From assembly GCA_002493965.1 (NCBI GenBank), contig DLAP01000037.1, positions 1 through 28,460 on the forward strand: DNA of 28,460 nucleotides. The letters are read 5' to 3'. Origin of the DNA: Clostridiales bacterium UBA7044. GTDB lineage: Bacteria > Bacillota > Clostridia > Oscillospirales > Oscillospiraceae. Numbering within the stretch: the stretch's first letter is position 1; each line of letters opens with the position of its first letter. This document shows positions 20,220 to 28,347 of this stretch, piece after piece. The position numbers were made by a program, and so were the translations under genes. The notes under the pieces were generated by a model. It made no database searches. It was not told the origin of the DNA and was given only the letters and a program-made list of their open reading frames with translations.

Positions 20220-20901
20220 TTTTGGCACCGCCTTTTCGTTTATTCTGTAGTTTTATAAATGCTGTCAGCGCCCGGATTCCGTAGACCACCCCGAGGCAAA
20301 TCAGCCTTCCCAGGGTGATGGTCACATCCAGCCGGGCAATTACCAGGGTCTCGGAGGCCGTGAAGTCACACTGCACATCGATCTCCCGTTTTTTAATCAC
20401 AAGGGCCTTTTCCAGCTGGGGCATCAGATTCCCGATGGCCGCCCAAACCTTGCCGTAGTTCTCCGCCAGGTCGCAGGGGTCGTCCCCCGCCAGAGTCAGT
20501 TTTACCACCAAGCAATTGACCCGAAGCTTCCGGCGAAAATCTCCCAAAAAGTTCAGAGCGATTTTAATGAGAGGCAGAAAATCCGTCAGGCTTCCGCCGC
20601 TTTTTTTCTCCGGATTGTTTGCAAAATCTTTTTGCGGTACTTTCGAAGTACTCGCAGATTGTTTTGAAGTACTCACTGTTTTGTCGGAAGTACTCACTGT
20701 TTTGTCGGAAGTACTCCCAGATTGTTTGGAAGCTGCCTGCCCTTTTTCTTTTGGTTTCTTCTTTTTTCTGGGGAAAAGCCGGATCCTCACCGGACCTGCC
20801 AGGACCTTAACTTCCGCGCCGCCTGCATCATAGCCCGCGCTCACACCCAGGGGAAGGATGGCCAGCAGGAACAAAATCCCCAGGGTGATAAGCCAGCCCA
20901 T
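20212..20901 (-). CDS. DUF2953-domain membrane protein
   Basis: The 229-residue protein starts with a membrane segment (about 3-24) and ends with a second hydrophobic stretch (about 190-215), with the DUF2953 core between (VNCLVVKLTLAGDDPCDLAE, about 128-147). Between residues about 50 and 95 lies a Ser/Thr/Lys linker with repeated STSDKTV/STSKQSA units, encoded by 21-bp tandem repeats. In Bacillus and Clostridia DUF2953 proteins are next to gerW/ytfJ, so a joint role in sporulation is likely but unknown. Its ATG overlaps the scpB stop (TAATG), so it is translationally coupled. Confidence 0.85.
   Translation of the reverse strand: MGWLITLGILFLLAILPLGVSAGYDAGGAEVKVLAGPVRIRLFPRKKKKPKEKGQAASKQSGSTSDKTVSTSDKTVSTSKQSASTSKVPQKDFANNPEKKSGGSLTDFLPLIKIALNFLGDFRRKLRVNCLVVKLTLAGDDPCDLAENYGKVWAAIGNLMPQLEKALVIKKREIDVQCDFTASETLVIARLDVTITLGRLICLGVVYGIRALTAFIKLQNKRKGGAKNE
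20640..20728. repeat. Intragenic 21-bp tandem repeats in the DUF2953 gene
   Basis: The unit GAAGTACTCACTGTTTTGTC plus G occurs about four times, two exact and two degenerate (GAAGTACTCgCAGATTGTTTT-like ends). Because 21 is a multiple of three, copy-number change alters linker length without shifting the frame. Confidence 0.8.
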
Positions 20902-21464
20902 TATCCTTCCTCCCCGGAGGGTTTCTCCGGAACCTCGATGGGCTCGCCGAAGGTGATCTTGTCAATGGGCGGCAGCTCCTCCAGGGAGGTCAGGCCAAAT
21001 GTACGCAGAAAGTCCGGCGTGGTCTTATATTGGATAGGACGGCCGGGAACATTCAGCCGCCCCGCTTCCTCAATGAGCTTCTTATTTAATAGAGCCGCTA
21101 CGCTATAGGCGCTGTCCACCCCCCGGATCTGCTCCACCATGGCTTTGGTGGCAGGCTGATAGTAGGCGATGATGGTCAGGGTTTCCAGCTGAGAGGAGGA
21201 AAGCTTGGGGGGCTTCCGGGTTTCCAATGTTTTCGTAACATAATCCGCCATTTCCCCGGAGGACACCATCTGGTACCCCTTCTCCAGCTTCAAAATCCGA
21301 ATGCCCCGGCGCTGAAAGGCGTACTCGTCCGCCAGAGCGTCCGCCGCCTTTTCCACTTCCGCCGGGTCTGTCTCCAGAGATGCGGCCAGCCGGGCAATGT
21401 CAATCCGCTCGCCTGCGGCAAAGAGAATGGCCTCGATCACACGCTGAAGTTCCTCAAATTCCAT
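20901..21464 (-). CDS. scpB: Segregation and condensation protein B
   Basis: ScpB joins ScpA and SMC in the condensin complex that compacts and segregates the chromosome. The 187-residue protein has two winged-helix domains: EELQRVIEAILFAAGERIDI at the N-terminus, and the second around SSSQLETLTIIAYYQPATKA to IQYKTTPDFLRTFGLTSLEE. It starts inside the end of scpA (11-bp overlap) and ends on the start codon of the DUF2953 gene, so scpA-scpB-DUF2953-gerW is one tightly packed operon. Confidence 0.96.
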   Translation of the reverse strand: MEFEELQRVIEAILFAAGERIDIARLAASLETDPAEVEKAADALADEYAFQRRGIRILKLEKGYQMVSSGEMADYVTKTLETRKPPKLSSSQLETLTIIAYYQPATKAMVEQIRGVDSAYSVAALLNKKLIEEAGRLNVPGRPIQYKTTPDFLRTFGLTSLEELPPIDKITFGEPIEVPEKPSGEEG

Positions 21465-22257
21465 GGTCTGCCAGTTCCTTTCTCTCCGCCTCGGTAAGCA
21501 TCCGGACGTTGGGGTTTTCGCCGTTTACGTCGTCTTCCAAAGTGACGGAGTTGGTCTTGCACAGGTCCAGAATGGCGAGAAACGTGGCCACCACCTCGGA
21601 CCGGCTCTTGTTTCCCCGGAACAGGTTTTTGAGCCTTTCCGCCCCCCGCAGCACCAGCTGCCGCAGGACCTCCCCCGCCTTTCGGCCCACAGGATATGGC
21701 TCCTTGCCCACAATGCCCCGGAAATTGGATGTGGGCGGCGGAAGCTGCCGGGCGTTTCGCTCGGCGATGGTGTCCAGAGCCCGCATTAGGTCCCGAAGGT
21801 CATGCTGATACTGGTAGCCCTGCTCCCGGCGGATCGGTTCCGGCTCCTTGGAAAACAGGCATCTGCCGATTTCGTTTCTGGGCTCCAGCTCCGTTACCGC
21901 CAGGCGGATCTGCTCCATGGCCTCCTTCCGCTTGCGCTCCACCAGAGACTGGCGCAGCAGATCCAGCTCGTTTTCCGCTTCTGCCTGCTCGGCGGCGGAC
22001 AGGAGCATTTTGGTTTTAATCAGCATCAGGTGGGAGGCCATGGTGATAAACTCGCTGGCAATCTCCATATCCAGCTTTTTTCTTTCCTCCAGATAGCCCA
22101 GATACTGCTCCAGAATCGCGGTGATGGACACATCCTGAATCTCAATTTTATTTTTGCTGAGTAGTTCAAAAATCACGTCCAGAGGGCCTTCAAAGTCCTC
22201 CATTTCCTCACTGCGGGTATGGACGATGCCCTCTAATCGGTACTGCGGCTCTGTCAT
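21454..22257 (-). CDS. scpA: Segregation and condensation protein A
   Basis: ScpA is the kleisin subunit of the SMC-ScpAB complex, bridging the SMC heads. The 267-residue protein has the kleisin N-terminal part (DFEGPLDVIFELLSKNKIEI, then DVSITAILEQYLGYLEE and ASEFITMASHLMLIKTKMLL) and a C-terminal winged helix (SRSEVVATFLAILDLCKTNS, about 218-237). It is the first gene of the operon and has a strong promoter at 22289-22317. SD AAGGGTTAGG is weak but usable. Confidence 0.96.
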   Translation of the reverse strand: MTEPQYRLEGIVHTRSEEMEDFEGPLDVIFELLSKNKIEIQDVSITAILEQYLGYLEERKKLDMEIASEFITMASHLMLIKTKMLLSAAEQAEAENELDLLRQSLVERKRKEAMEQIRLAVTELEPRNEIGRCLFSKEPEPIRREQGYQYQHDLRDLMRALDTIAERNARQLPPPTSNFRGIVGKEPYPVGRKAGEVLRQLVLRGAERLKNLFRGNKSRSEVVATFLAILDLCKTNSVTLEDDVNGENPNVRMLTEAERKELADHGI

Positions 22258-22288
22258 AACCTAACCCTTTACAAAAATTTCTTGTATC

Positions 22289-22317
22289 ATTATACCATCC
22301 CTTTTGGCCCAGCGCAA
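22289..22317 (-). promoter_or_regulatory. scpA operon promoter
   Basis: On the minus strand TTGCGC (22312-22317) and a perfect TATAAT (22289-22294) are spaced by 17 bp. It is divergent from the promoter at 22354-22382. Confidence 0.72.
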
Positions 22318-22353
22318 GGCTTCCGAAAAATTTTACGTTTCTTTCAGAAATTA

Positions 22354-22382
22354 TTGCAATTTTCGATTCGGTGTGTTATGAT
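22354..22382 (+). promoter_or_regulatory. Promoter of the 98-residue membrane protein gene
   Basis: TTGCAA (22354-22359) and TATGAT (22377-22382) are spaced by 17 bp, with the gene start 34 bp downstream. Confidence 0.72.
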
Positions 22383-22416
22383 AGTTACAAAAGAAACTCT
22401 GCTGGAGGGATGAGAA

Positions 22417-22713
22417 GTGGCAAAGCGTAACCGTTACCGTGAAATGGAGAACCTGATGACGAAAATCATCCTGGGCGACGTCCTGGTATTTATTCTTTTT
22501 TTGGTCTGTTCCAAAATGGGCTGGTCGGTATTTAAGGTTATCACCGCCATTATCTCCATTTTTGGCTCCCTTTTATGCACCGGCTGGCTGTACCTGACGG
22601 GAGAATTTGTGCGCAGGCGCAGTCTGTGGATGGTAACGATTTTCATCTGTATTGTGATCTGCGTGGCCTTCTCTCTGCTGCTGGGATTCCCCGCTCCGGC
22701 CGTCCTGGGATAA
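22417..22713 (+). CDS. Small three-helix membrane protein
   Basis: The 98-residue protein has a basic N-terminus (MAKRNRYREMENLM) and three predicted membrane helices (about 17-32, 37-60, 70-92). The start is GTG at 22417 after GGAGGGATGAGAA. It is monocistronic, between a promoter and a perfect terminator, and divergent from scpA. I recognise no family; function unknown. Confidence 0.78.
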   Translation: MAKRNRYREMENLMTKIILGDVLVFILFLVCSKMGWSVFKVITAIISIFGSLLCTGWLYLTGEFVRRRSLWMVTIFICIVICVAFSLLLGFPAPAVLG

Positions 22714-22728
22714 GCTGATGATATTCGC

Positions 22729-22758
22729 AAGGAGCCGTCTCACGACGGCTCCTTTTGT
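22729..22758 (+). terminator. Terminator of the 98-residue membrane protein gene
   Basis: A perfect 11-bp stem AAGGAGCCGTC / GACGGCTCCTT with a TCAC loop is followed by TTGTGTT. It also reads as a hairpin on the minus strand beyond the nucleoside kinase gene. Confidence 0.8.
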
Positions 22759-22774
22759 GTTGCATAAGAGGGCG

Positions 22775-22803
22775 CAAAGCCCTCCCCTTTGGGGAAGGCT
22801 TTG
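22775..22803. repeat. CTCCCC-type hairpin (MITE half-element)
   Basis: CAAAGCCCTCCCC-TTT-GGGGAAGGCTTTG forms a hairpin. The preceding GAGGGCG matches the inner part of the MITE-like element at 10642-10776. It is located 3' of the nucleoside kinase gene on the minus strand and may help terminate it. Confidence 0.55.
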
Positions 22804-22817
22804 TTGCCTGAGATGGC

Positions 22818-22872
22818 TTTTTTAATCATCCCCCCAGAGGATTCCACGCTCCTCCACTATTCACTCTTCCCT
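22818..22872 (+). repeat. TATTCACT-type hairpin repeat, degenerate copy
   Basis: TTTAATCATCC-CCCCAGA-GGATTCC, then CTCCACTATTCACTCTTCCC. The order of parts (hairpin, then CACTATTCACT) matches 11790-11855 and 14600-14668. It abuts the stop codon of the nucleoside kinase gene. Confidence 0.55.
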
Positions 22873-24571
22873 ATCTGTAAAAACTGTTCCCCCCGATGAA
22901 CTCCCGCACCAGGCTTGTGGGCGGAATCTCGTCGTCCACATCCGCCTCCTGAATGAAATTGAGTACCTTCACAATGCCCCGCACGTCCTCAAAGCATTCA
23001 TCCTCCGGCTGTACTGCGGTCAGCAGCGGGAAAATATGCTTCTTCAGCACCGCCAGTTCATACAATGTGGAGCTGTTGAAAATCACATCCGCGTTTTCCT
23101 GATAGGGGAAAATCCATTTTCTTTCCCCCCGCTGGACCGAATCCCACATAGCCAGGGTATGCTGCACGCTGGCCCCTCTGGTTTCGTAGTCCCGGACAAT
23201 CCGCCGCAGAAGGCGCAGATAGCTGGTGGGGATCCGGTTGTGGTCGTCCAGGTTCAGAGGCAGCAGCGGGCTGACGTAGAGCCGGAAAATCAGATTGGGG
23301 TCTACCCCCTCCGGCAGCATGGCCGGATTCAGGCCGTGAAGCCCCTCCACAATGATCACCGAATCATCATGGAGCCGCAGGCTATGTCCCTTCCATTCCC
23401 GTTTTCCGGTGAGGAAATTAAAGCTGGGCAGCTGTACCTCCTCCCCCCGGAAGAGCCTGGCCATATCCTCCCGGAAAAGGGCACAGTCAATGGTGTTGAT
23501 GTGCTCCAGGTCCAGCTTTCCGTCGGGGCCCGGGGCAATTTTGTCCCGGTCAATGTAGTAGTCGTCCAGTCCCATGTAAATGGGCTTCTTCCCGTGGACC
23601 CGAAGCTGAGTAGCCAAACGGTTTGCCGAGGTAGTCTTGCCCGAGGAACTGGGGCCAGCCAGCATCACCGCTTTCGCCCCGCGCTGGCAGACCAGGTCTG
23701 CCACCTGGGAAAACCGCTTTTCGTGAAGGGCCTCGTTCACCCGGATCAGCTCCCGAAGCCCGCCGGAGGCTGTCAGGTCGTTTAAGTCCGCCACGGTTTC
23801 GCACGCCATCAGACTGCACCACCGCTCCCCCTCGGAGAACACCGAGAAGAAGTTGGGCATGGCGGGCACCTTGGCTTTCGTTTCCGGGTTCTGGTCGTCA
23901 GGATAGACGAACACAAAGCCCCCGTCCGCCGGTAGAATGTCCCACACGGTCAGGCAGCCCGTAGAGGGCACCATCTCTCCATAATAATAGTCGGCGAAAT
24001 CCCCGTAGGCGTATTCGTCGAAATAATCCTGCCGCCGCCAGGAAAGGAGTCTGGCTTTATCCTTCTGGCCATCTTTTTCGTAGCGGTCGATGGCCTCCTT
24101 CAGGGGCACCCGGCGGCGGATCAGGGGAATATCCTGCTCCGTAAGGCGGCGGAATTGTGCTTTCAGGGCATCTACGGAGAAACCCTCTGCCCCGCTGACC
24201 GTAAAATAGACGCTGGAGCCCAGGGTGCAGCTCATTTTCGTTCTGGCCTGGGGCCAAAGCTGCCGCATGGCCAGGAAGATCGCAAATTGCGCCGAGCGGA
24301 TATAGCAGCTTTTTCCCGCTGGATCGCCGTAGCGCAGCAGCCGCACCTCTCCCCCGGACGCCGCCATGGCCCGACGCATAGAGGGCCGATCCTCCCCCAG
24401 ATCCTTTTGCCGCAGTGGGATATAATTTAAGGTAAAGACCTCCCCCGCGATTTTCGCCGCCAGGGGCTTTTCCCCCAGGGCACATCCGGTAAGGCCCAGT
24501 TTTTTTACCAGATCATTCAGGCTCTCGTCCGGCATCGTCTCGATGCTGTGGCCGTCAATGGAAAGAATCAT
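22871..24571 (-). CDS. Uridine-kinase-like nucleoside kinase with N-terminal TGS/ThrRS-type domains
   Basis: The 566-residue protein combines an N-terminal TGS-like segment (about 1-60, MILSIDGHSIETMPDESLND), a middle region resembling the second additional domain of threonyl-tRNA synthetase (about 70-230, with ARTKMSCTLGSSVYFTVSGA) and a C-terminal phosphoribulokinase/uridine-kinase domain with P-loop AGPSSSGKTTSANRLA (about 300-315). GLDDYYIDRDKI and VIIVEGLHGLNP follow, as in uridine kinases. This fusion is widespread in Firmicutes; the nucleoside substrate and the role of the TGS part are not established here. The ATG at 24571 follows AAGGAGGCG. It is monocistronic. Confidence 0.92.
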   Translation of the reverse strand: MILSIDGHSIETMPDESLNDLVKKLGLTGCALGEKPLAAKIAGEVFTLNYIPLRQKDLGEDRPSMRRAMAASGGEVRLLRYGDPAGKSCYIRSAQFAIFLAMRQLWPQARTKMSCTLGSSVYFTVSGAEGFSVDALKAQFRRLTEQDIPLIRRRVPLKEAIDRYEKDGQKDKARLLSWRRQDYFDEYAYGDFADYYYGEMVPSTGCLTVWDILPADGGFVFVYPDDQNPETKAKVPAMPNFFSVFSEGERWCSLMACETVADLNDLTASGGLRELIRVNEALHEKRFSQVADLVCQRGAKAVMLAGPSSSGKTTSANRLATQLRVHGKKPIYMGLDDYYIDRDKIAPGPDGKLDLEHINTIDCALFREDMARLFRGEEVQLPSFNFLTGKREWKGHSLRLHDDSVIIVEGLHGLNPAMLPEGVDPNLIFRLYVSPLLPLNLDDHNRIPTSYLRLLRRIVRDYETRGASVQHTLAMWDSVQRGERKWIFPYQENADVIFNSSTLYELAVLKKHIFPLLTAVQPEDECFEDVRGIVKVLNFIQEADVDDEIPPTSLVREFIGGNSFYR

Positions 24572-24611
24572 AATTACGCCTCCTTGGATGATTTTCACAA
24601 TTTCTTTTCCT

Positions 24612-24640
24612 ATGATACCATGGTTTTCGTCTTTTTGCAA
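24612..24640 (-). promoter_or_regulatory. Promoter of the nucleoside kinase gene
   Basis: On the minus strand TTGCAA (24635-24640) and TATCAT (24612-24617) are spaced by 17 bp. The upstream in-frame extension of the ORF overlaps this promoter, which supports the start at 24571. Confidence 0.72.
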
Positions 24641-24676
24641 TCAACATTCTGTGAACAAACCCCCATTTTCCGGAAT

Positions 24677-24712
24677 CAACTGCCGGTTGCGCTTCTTTTC
24701 AACCGGTGGTTG
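24677..24712. promoter_or_regulatory. Paired CAAC-N5-GTTG dyads, candidate operator
   Basis: Two 13-bp dyads, CAACTGCCGGTTG (24677-24689) and CAACCGGTGGTTG (24700-24712), are centred 23 bp apart, about two helical turns. The right dyad overlaps a -35-like TTGACT (24710-24715) on the plus strand, but a convincing -10 was not found. They lie between the nucleoside kinase and the XRE/LiaF-like regulator. Confidence 0.45.
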
Positions 24713-24796
24713 ACTTTCTTTTTCCTTACCTTAACAAACATTTGATAGCTTTTTCCGGACAGATACGGTATGATAGACCCATCCGGATGAAAAAAT

Positions 24797-24963
24797 CAGG
24801 AAACTCTGATTCAATCGGCAAGAGCTGAGGCAGAGAGATTTTGGCACAAGCGAAAGCTTGGAAAAGCGAGGAATACTGGATGTATTTCCGCTTTTTCTAG
24901 CTGAGCGATTGGGGCAAAAGATCCTGCCTTCAGCCGCAGACGATTTATTCAGAGTTTCCTTAG
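24797..24963. repeat. CTCTGATT palindromic repeat, long copy 3
   Basis: The left end AGGAAACTCTGATTCAATCG and right end CGATTTATTCAGAGTTTCCT-TAG match copies 1 and 2, but the element is about 165 bp because of extra internal sequence (about 24830-24925). The right half contains GCCGCAGACGATTTATTCAG, nearly identical to copy 2. It lies directly upstream of the XRE/LiaF-like gene; the RBS begins just after it. Confidence 0.7.
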
Positions 24964-24981
24964 AAAGGAAAGAAAAGATAT

Positions 24982-25986
24982 ATGGAAGATACATTAGGCA
25001 AACGGATTTCCGCCCACCGCCGAAGGCTGGGCCTGACCCAGGACCGGCTGGCGGAGCTTTTGGGCGTCACCGCCCAGGCGGTAAGCAAATGGGAAAACGA
25101 TCAGTCCTGCCCGGACATCTCTTTGCTGCCGAAGCTCTCCCAGGCATTCGGCTGCACCACCGACGAACTGCTGGGGATCGAACGGGAACCGGTTCACGAA
25201 GGAGAGCTTGTCACCGCGCCGCCCACAGAGCCGGGAGAGACAGGAGAAAATCATTTTTCCCTTGAGGTAGAAGCCCATCCCGGACGGAAAACCAACATTC
25301 TCATTGCCCTGTGGATATTGCTCACCGGCGCTCTGCTTTTGTACCCCAATTCCCATACGGATTTGTGGGGTCTGCTTTGGCGCAGCGGATTGCTGATCTT
25401 TGGAATCGGCGGGCTTTGGCCCCATTTCTCTTTCTTCCGGCTGGCCTGCGCCCTCTTTGGCGGCTATTTTCTGATGAATGCACTGGGCGTTTTCCCCGAA
25501 ATCTTTGATCGGGACACAGGATGGATGCTGCCTGCCTTTTTGCTTCTGTTTGGCCTGCACCTGCTTGTCGACGCCTTCCGCAAGTCCGGAAAGCACCGCT
25601 GGGAATGGCGGGGACATCACGGCATCAACCGGACCAGCCGCTTCGACCTGCAGGAGGAATCCTTCCTCTGCGAAAACAGCTTCGGCGAAAACCATCACCG
25701 GATCGACCTGCCCCGGCTGTCCGGCGGCTCAGCCAAAAACAGCTTTGGCTCCCTGTCCGTGGATCTGAGCGGCTGCGAGTCCATTGCAGAAAACTGCGCT
25801 CTGAACCTAAATTGCTCCTTCGGAGAACTGGAACTGCTCATCCCCCGGATTTACCAGGCTGTGCCCGATTCCGATACCGTTTTCGGCAATGTGGAGGTCA
25901 TCGGCGCTCCCCTCCCCAACCCTCAGGGCATCATCACTGTCAAATCCAGCGTCAGTTTTGGTCAAATCTCCCTACATTACATTTAA
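24982..25986 (+). CDS. Membrane-linked XRE regulator with LiaF-like C-terminal domain
   Basis: The 334-residue protein has an N-terminal XRE helix-turn-helix (about 6-60, with LGLTQDRLAELLGVTAQAVS, then KWENDQSCPDISLL), a linker, three or four membrane helices (about 103-195, IALWILLTGALLLYP and following) and a soluble C-terminal beta-rich domain with SFGSLSVDLSGCESI and CSFGELELLIPRIYQAVPDS, resembling the LiaF-type cell-envelope stress domain. This layout suggests a DNA-binding protein tethered to the membrane that senses envelope state. SD GGAAAGAAAAG precedes the ATG. It has no partner gene here; paired dyads upstream may be its own operators. Function is inferred from architecture. Confidence 0.85.
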   Translation: MEDTLGKRISAHRRRLGLTQDRLAELLGVTAQAVSKWENDQSCPDISLLPKLSQAFGCTTDELLGIEREPVHEGELVTAPPTEPGETGENHFSLEVEAHPGRKTNILIALWILLTGALLLYPNSHTDLWGLLWRSGLLIFGIGGLWPHFSFFRLACALFGGYFLMNALGVFPEIFDRDTGWMLPAFLLLFGLHLLVDAFRKSGKHRWEWRGHHGINRTSRFDLQEESFLCENSFGENHHRIDLPRLSGGSAKNSFGSLSVDLSGCESIAENCALNLNCSFGELELLIPRIYQAVPDSDTVFGNVEVIGAPLPNPQGIITVKSSVSFGQISLHYI

Positions 25987-25993
25987 CTGCCCG

Positions 25994-26040
25994 GTCCTGC
26001 CCCTTAAGTTTCTTTTAAGGGGCAGGACTTCTTCTATTAT
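25994..26040 (+). terminator. Terminator of the XRE/LiaF-like gene
   Basis: A perfect 14-bp stem GTCCTGCCCCTTAA / TTAAGGGGCAGGAC is followed by TTCTTCTATT. Confidence 0.8.
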
Positions 26041-26055
26041 TTTTACCAAATGTTC

Positions 26056-26084
26056 TTGCTTTTTTCAGATAGGAATGGTACAAT
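26056..26084 (+). promoter_or_regulatory. Promoter of the deacetylase-like gene
   Basis: TTGCTT (26056-26061) and TACAAT (26079-26084) are spaced by 17 bp, 35 bp before the ATG. Confidence 0.7.
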
Positions 26085-26118
26085 AATTATGACTATACCA
26101 TAAAGGTAGGGATGAACC

Positions 26119-28068
26119 ATGGCTAATGATGATTTTGACTTAGACTTCGATTTCGACAAGGAGTACGATTTTGACCCCAAGATCCTGTCCGGAGACGGAG
26201 AAATCGATGACGATATTGACCTTTCCCAGTTTTCTGACGAGGAACTGGGGCTGAAGCCCCAGGATGGTGGCGAAACCCGGGAGGATGCGCCCGGCGATGA
26301 CGGGGATTTTGACCTGGATTTCGATGTGGATGAATTTATAGACGGCGAGGGCGAAGGTGCCTTTACCGACGAGACCCTTTCGGAGGATGTTCCGGAGTTT
26401 GCCAAACGGGACCGTGCTTCCCGCTTTAATGGCGGCGGTTACGGCGTAACCCCGGATTTCCCGGCAGACGCTGTTCCCTCCGAGCTGGACGAGGAGCCGC
26501 CTATGGAGGAGGATTCTCAGGAGGAGGTGCCGCAGGAGGAGCCGGATGCCGATGAAAAGCCCGTCCGTCCCCGCCGGGAGCGGAAGCCCAAGCTGCCTAA
26601 GGAGAATAAGCCCAACATTTTCACCAAATTCATTGACCTGTACTTTGCCCCGGTATTCCATAAGGAGCTGGTGGAGGAGCCCAAGGATCCGAATGCCCCC
26701 CGCCGCCGGAAGAAGAGCAAGCTCCAGATTTTCAAGGAAGCTTACCTTCCCGCTCTGGTGGTATGCCTGTGCTTGATTCTGGTGATGTCCTTTGCCATCG
26801 GCGCTCTGTCCTCTGCCATTCAGCAGCATAAGCTGGATAAGGCCACAAAGGAAAGTCATCTGCAGGCTTCCGAGGATGCCGCCCAGCAGGAGCAGACCGA
26901 CGCCCAGATCGCCCTGGAGCAGGCCAAGGCCCTGGCTGTCGTTTATAACTATGACGACGCCATCACCGTGCTGGACAACTTCCTCAACGGCGTGGAGGAC
27001 ATGACCGCCTACTCGGAGCTGACCGCCATTCGCTCGGAATACGCCACCGCCAAGAATCAGCTGGTGTCCCATCAGGATCCTTCCCTGATTCCCAACCTGA
27101 GTTTCCATGTGCTGGTCCACGATATGGCCAAGGCCAAGCAGAGCGAGGAGCTGGGAGGCCTGTACAACCGGAACTTTGTCACCACCTCCGAGTTTACCAA
27201 GATCCTGGGCGAGCTTTATAACAACGACTATGTGCTGGTGGACTTTAACAGCTTCACCGCCAACAATAACGGCACTATCCTGCCCAAGAACATCGACCTG
27301 CCCGAGGGAAAGAAGCCCATCATGCTGACGGAAACCATGGTCAACTACTTTGAATACATGACCGATCACAACAAGGACGGCGTCCAGAACGACGGCGACG
27401 GCTTTGCCAACAAGCTGGTGGTGGACAGTAGCGGCAATATCAAGGCCGAGTATGTGGACAGCGAGGGCAACACCCTGATCGGCGACTACGACTTTGTTCC
27501 CATTCTGGAAACCTTTCTGAAGGAGCACCCGGACTTCTCCTATAAGGGCGCCAGAGCCACCCTGGCCGTCACCGGCAGCGAGGGCATTTTCGGCTACCGG
27601 ATCAATTCCTCCTTCACCTCCCGGGGCGATACCTATCGGTCTGAGCAGATTGCCGGGGCCACCGAGGTGGTAAACGCCCTCCGGGAAAAGGGCTACACCC
27701 TGGCCTGCTTTACCTATGACAACAAGAAGTACGGCGATTTGAACGCCAACCAGATCACCACGGATCTCCAGCAGTGGGCACAGCAGATCACGCCCGTGCT
27801 GGGCAGTGTGGACGTGATGGTCTACGCCCGGGAAAGTGACATTTCCGACTATAACGGCAATGCCTTCACCGTGATGAGCACCAGCGGCTTCCGCTACTTT
27901 GTGGGTCAGGCCACTTCTCCCTCCACCGAGGTGACAACGGGCTATGTCCACCAGAAGCGTCTGATGGTCACGGGCAACTCCCTGGCATGGAATCAGGCCA
28001 TGTTCAATAACATCTTTGATGCCAACTCTGTCATTGATATGGCCACCCGGGGCAGCGTACCCAATTAA
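26119..28068 (+). CDS. Membrane-anchored polysaccharide-deacetylase-like protein with acidic N-terminus
   Basis: The 649-residue protein has four parts. Residues 1-160 are very acidic and low in complexity, with the motif DFDLDFD twice (about 5-11 and 63-69). A basic stretch (about 145-205) precedes one membrane helix (about 208-230). A helical coiled-coil-like region follows (about 232-315). The extracellular domain (about 327-645) resembles the polysaccharide deacetylase family: FHVLVHDMAKA, then DLPEGKKPIMLTETMVNYFE, HPDFSYKGARATLAVTGSEG and GYRI. The catalytic DD of the NodB motif is not seen at the expected place (TE instead), so activity is doubtful. RBS AGGTAGGGATG precedes the ATG. 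The domain reading rests on recalled family members. Confidence 0.8.
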   Translation: MANDDFDLDFDFDKEYDFDPKILSGDGEIDDDIDLSQFSDEELGLKPQDGGETREDAPGDDGDFDLDFDVDEFIDGEGEGAFTDETLSEDVPEFAKRDRASRFNGGGYGVTPDFPADAVPSELDEEPPMEEDSQEEVPQEEPDADEKPVRPRRERKPKLPKENKPNIFTKFIDLYFAPVFHKELVEEPKDPNAPRRRKKSKLQIFKEAYLPALVVCLCLILVMSFAIGALSSAIQQHKLDKATKESHLQASEDAAQQEQTDAQIALEQAKALAVVYNYDDAITVLDNFLNGVEDMTAYSELTAIRSEYATAKNQLVSHQDPSLIPNLSFHVLVHDMAKAKQSEELGGLYNRNFVTTSEFTKILGELYNNDYVLVDFNSFTANNNGTILPKNIDLPEGKKPIMLTETMVNYFEYMTDHNKDGVQNDGDGFANKLVVDSSGNIKAEYVDSEGNTLIGDYDFVPILETFLKEHPDFSYKGARATLAVTGSEGIFGYRINSSFTSRGDTYRSEQIAGATEVVNALREKGYTLACFTYDNKKYGDLNANQITTDLQQWAQQITPVLGSVDVMVYARESDISDYNGNAFTVMSTSGFRYFVGQATSPSTEVTTGYVHQKRLMVTGNSLAWNQAMFNNIFDANSVIDMATRGSVPN

Positions 28069-28085
28069 CGTATCAATACAATTCA

Positions 28086-28118
28086 CCACCCCGGGAGTTT
28101 TCCCGGGGTGGCATCTTT
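28086..28118 (+). terminator. Terminator of the deacetylase-like gene
   Basis: A perfect 11-bp stem CCACCCCGGGA / TCCCGGGGTGG is followed by CATCTTTTC. Confidence 0.7.
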
Positions 28119-28131
28119 TCGGAGGTAACAC

Positions 28132-28344
28132 ATGGATATTCAGCCTGGAATCTACCGGCATTTTAAAGGAAACCTGTATGAGGTCATTGGGACTGCCTCC
28201 CATTCGGAGACGCTGGAAGAGATGGTCGTCTATCGCGCCCTGTATGGGGATGGCGGCCTGTGGGTCCGCCCCGCCGCCATGTGGACGGAATGGGTGGACA
28301 AGGGAGATTACCACGGGCCAAGGTTCACACGGGTGGAGAAATGA
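28132..28344 (+). CDS. DUF1653-domain protein
   Basis: The 70-residue protein matches the small DUF1653 family: PGIYRHFKGNLYEVIGTASH, then TLEEMVVYRALYGDGGLWVR, and ending PRFTRVEK. The family is widespread in bacteria; its function is unknown. The ATG follows TCGGAGGTAACAC. It starts 63 bp after the deacetylase-like gene, across a weak U-tract terminator, so limited read-through is possible. Confidence 0.9.
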   Translation: MDIQPGIYRHFKGNLYEVIGTASHSETLEEMVVYRALYGDGGLWVRPAAMWTEWVDKGDYHGPRFTRVEK

Positions 28345-28347
28345 GGA

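Noticed and set aside
20640..20728. CRISPR-like short repeats
   Set aside because: The 21-bp units are directly tandem without spacers and lie in frame inside a coding gene.
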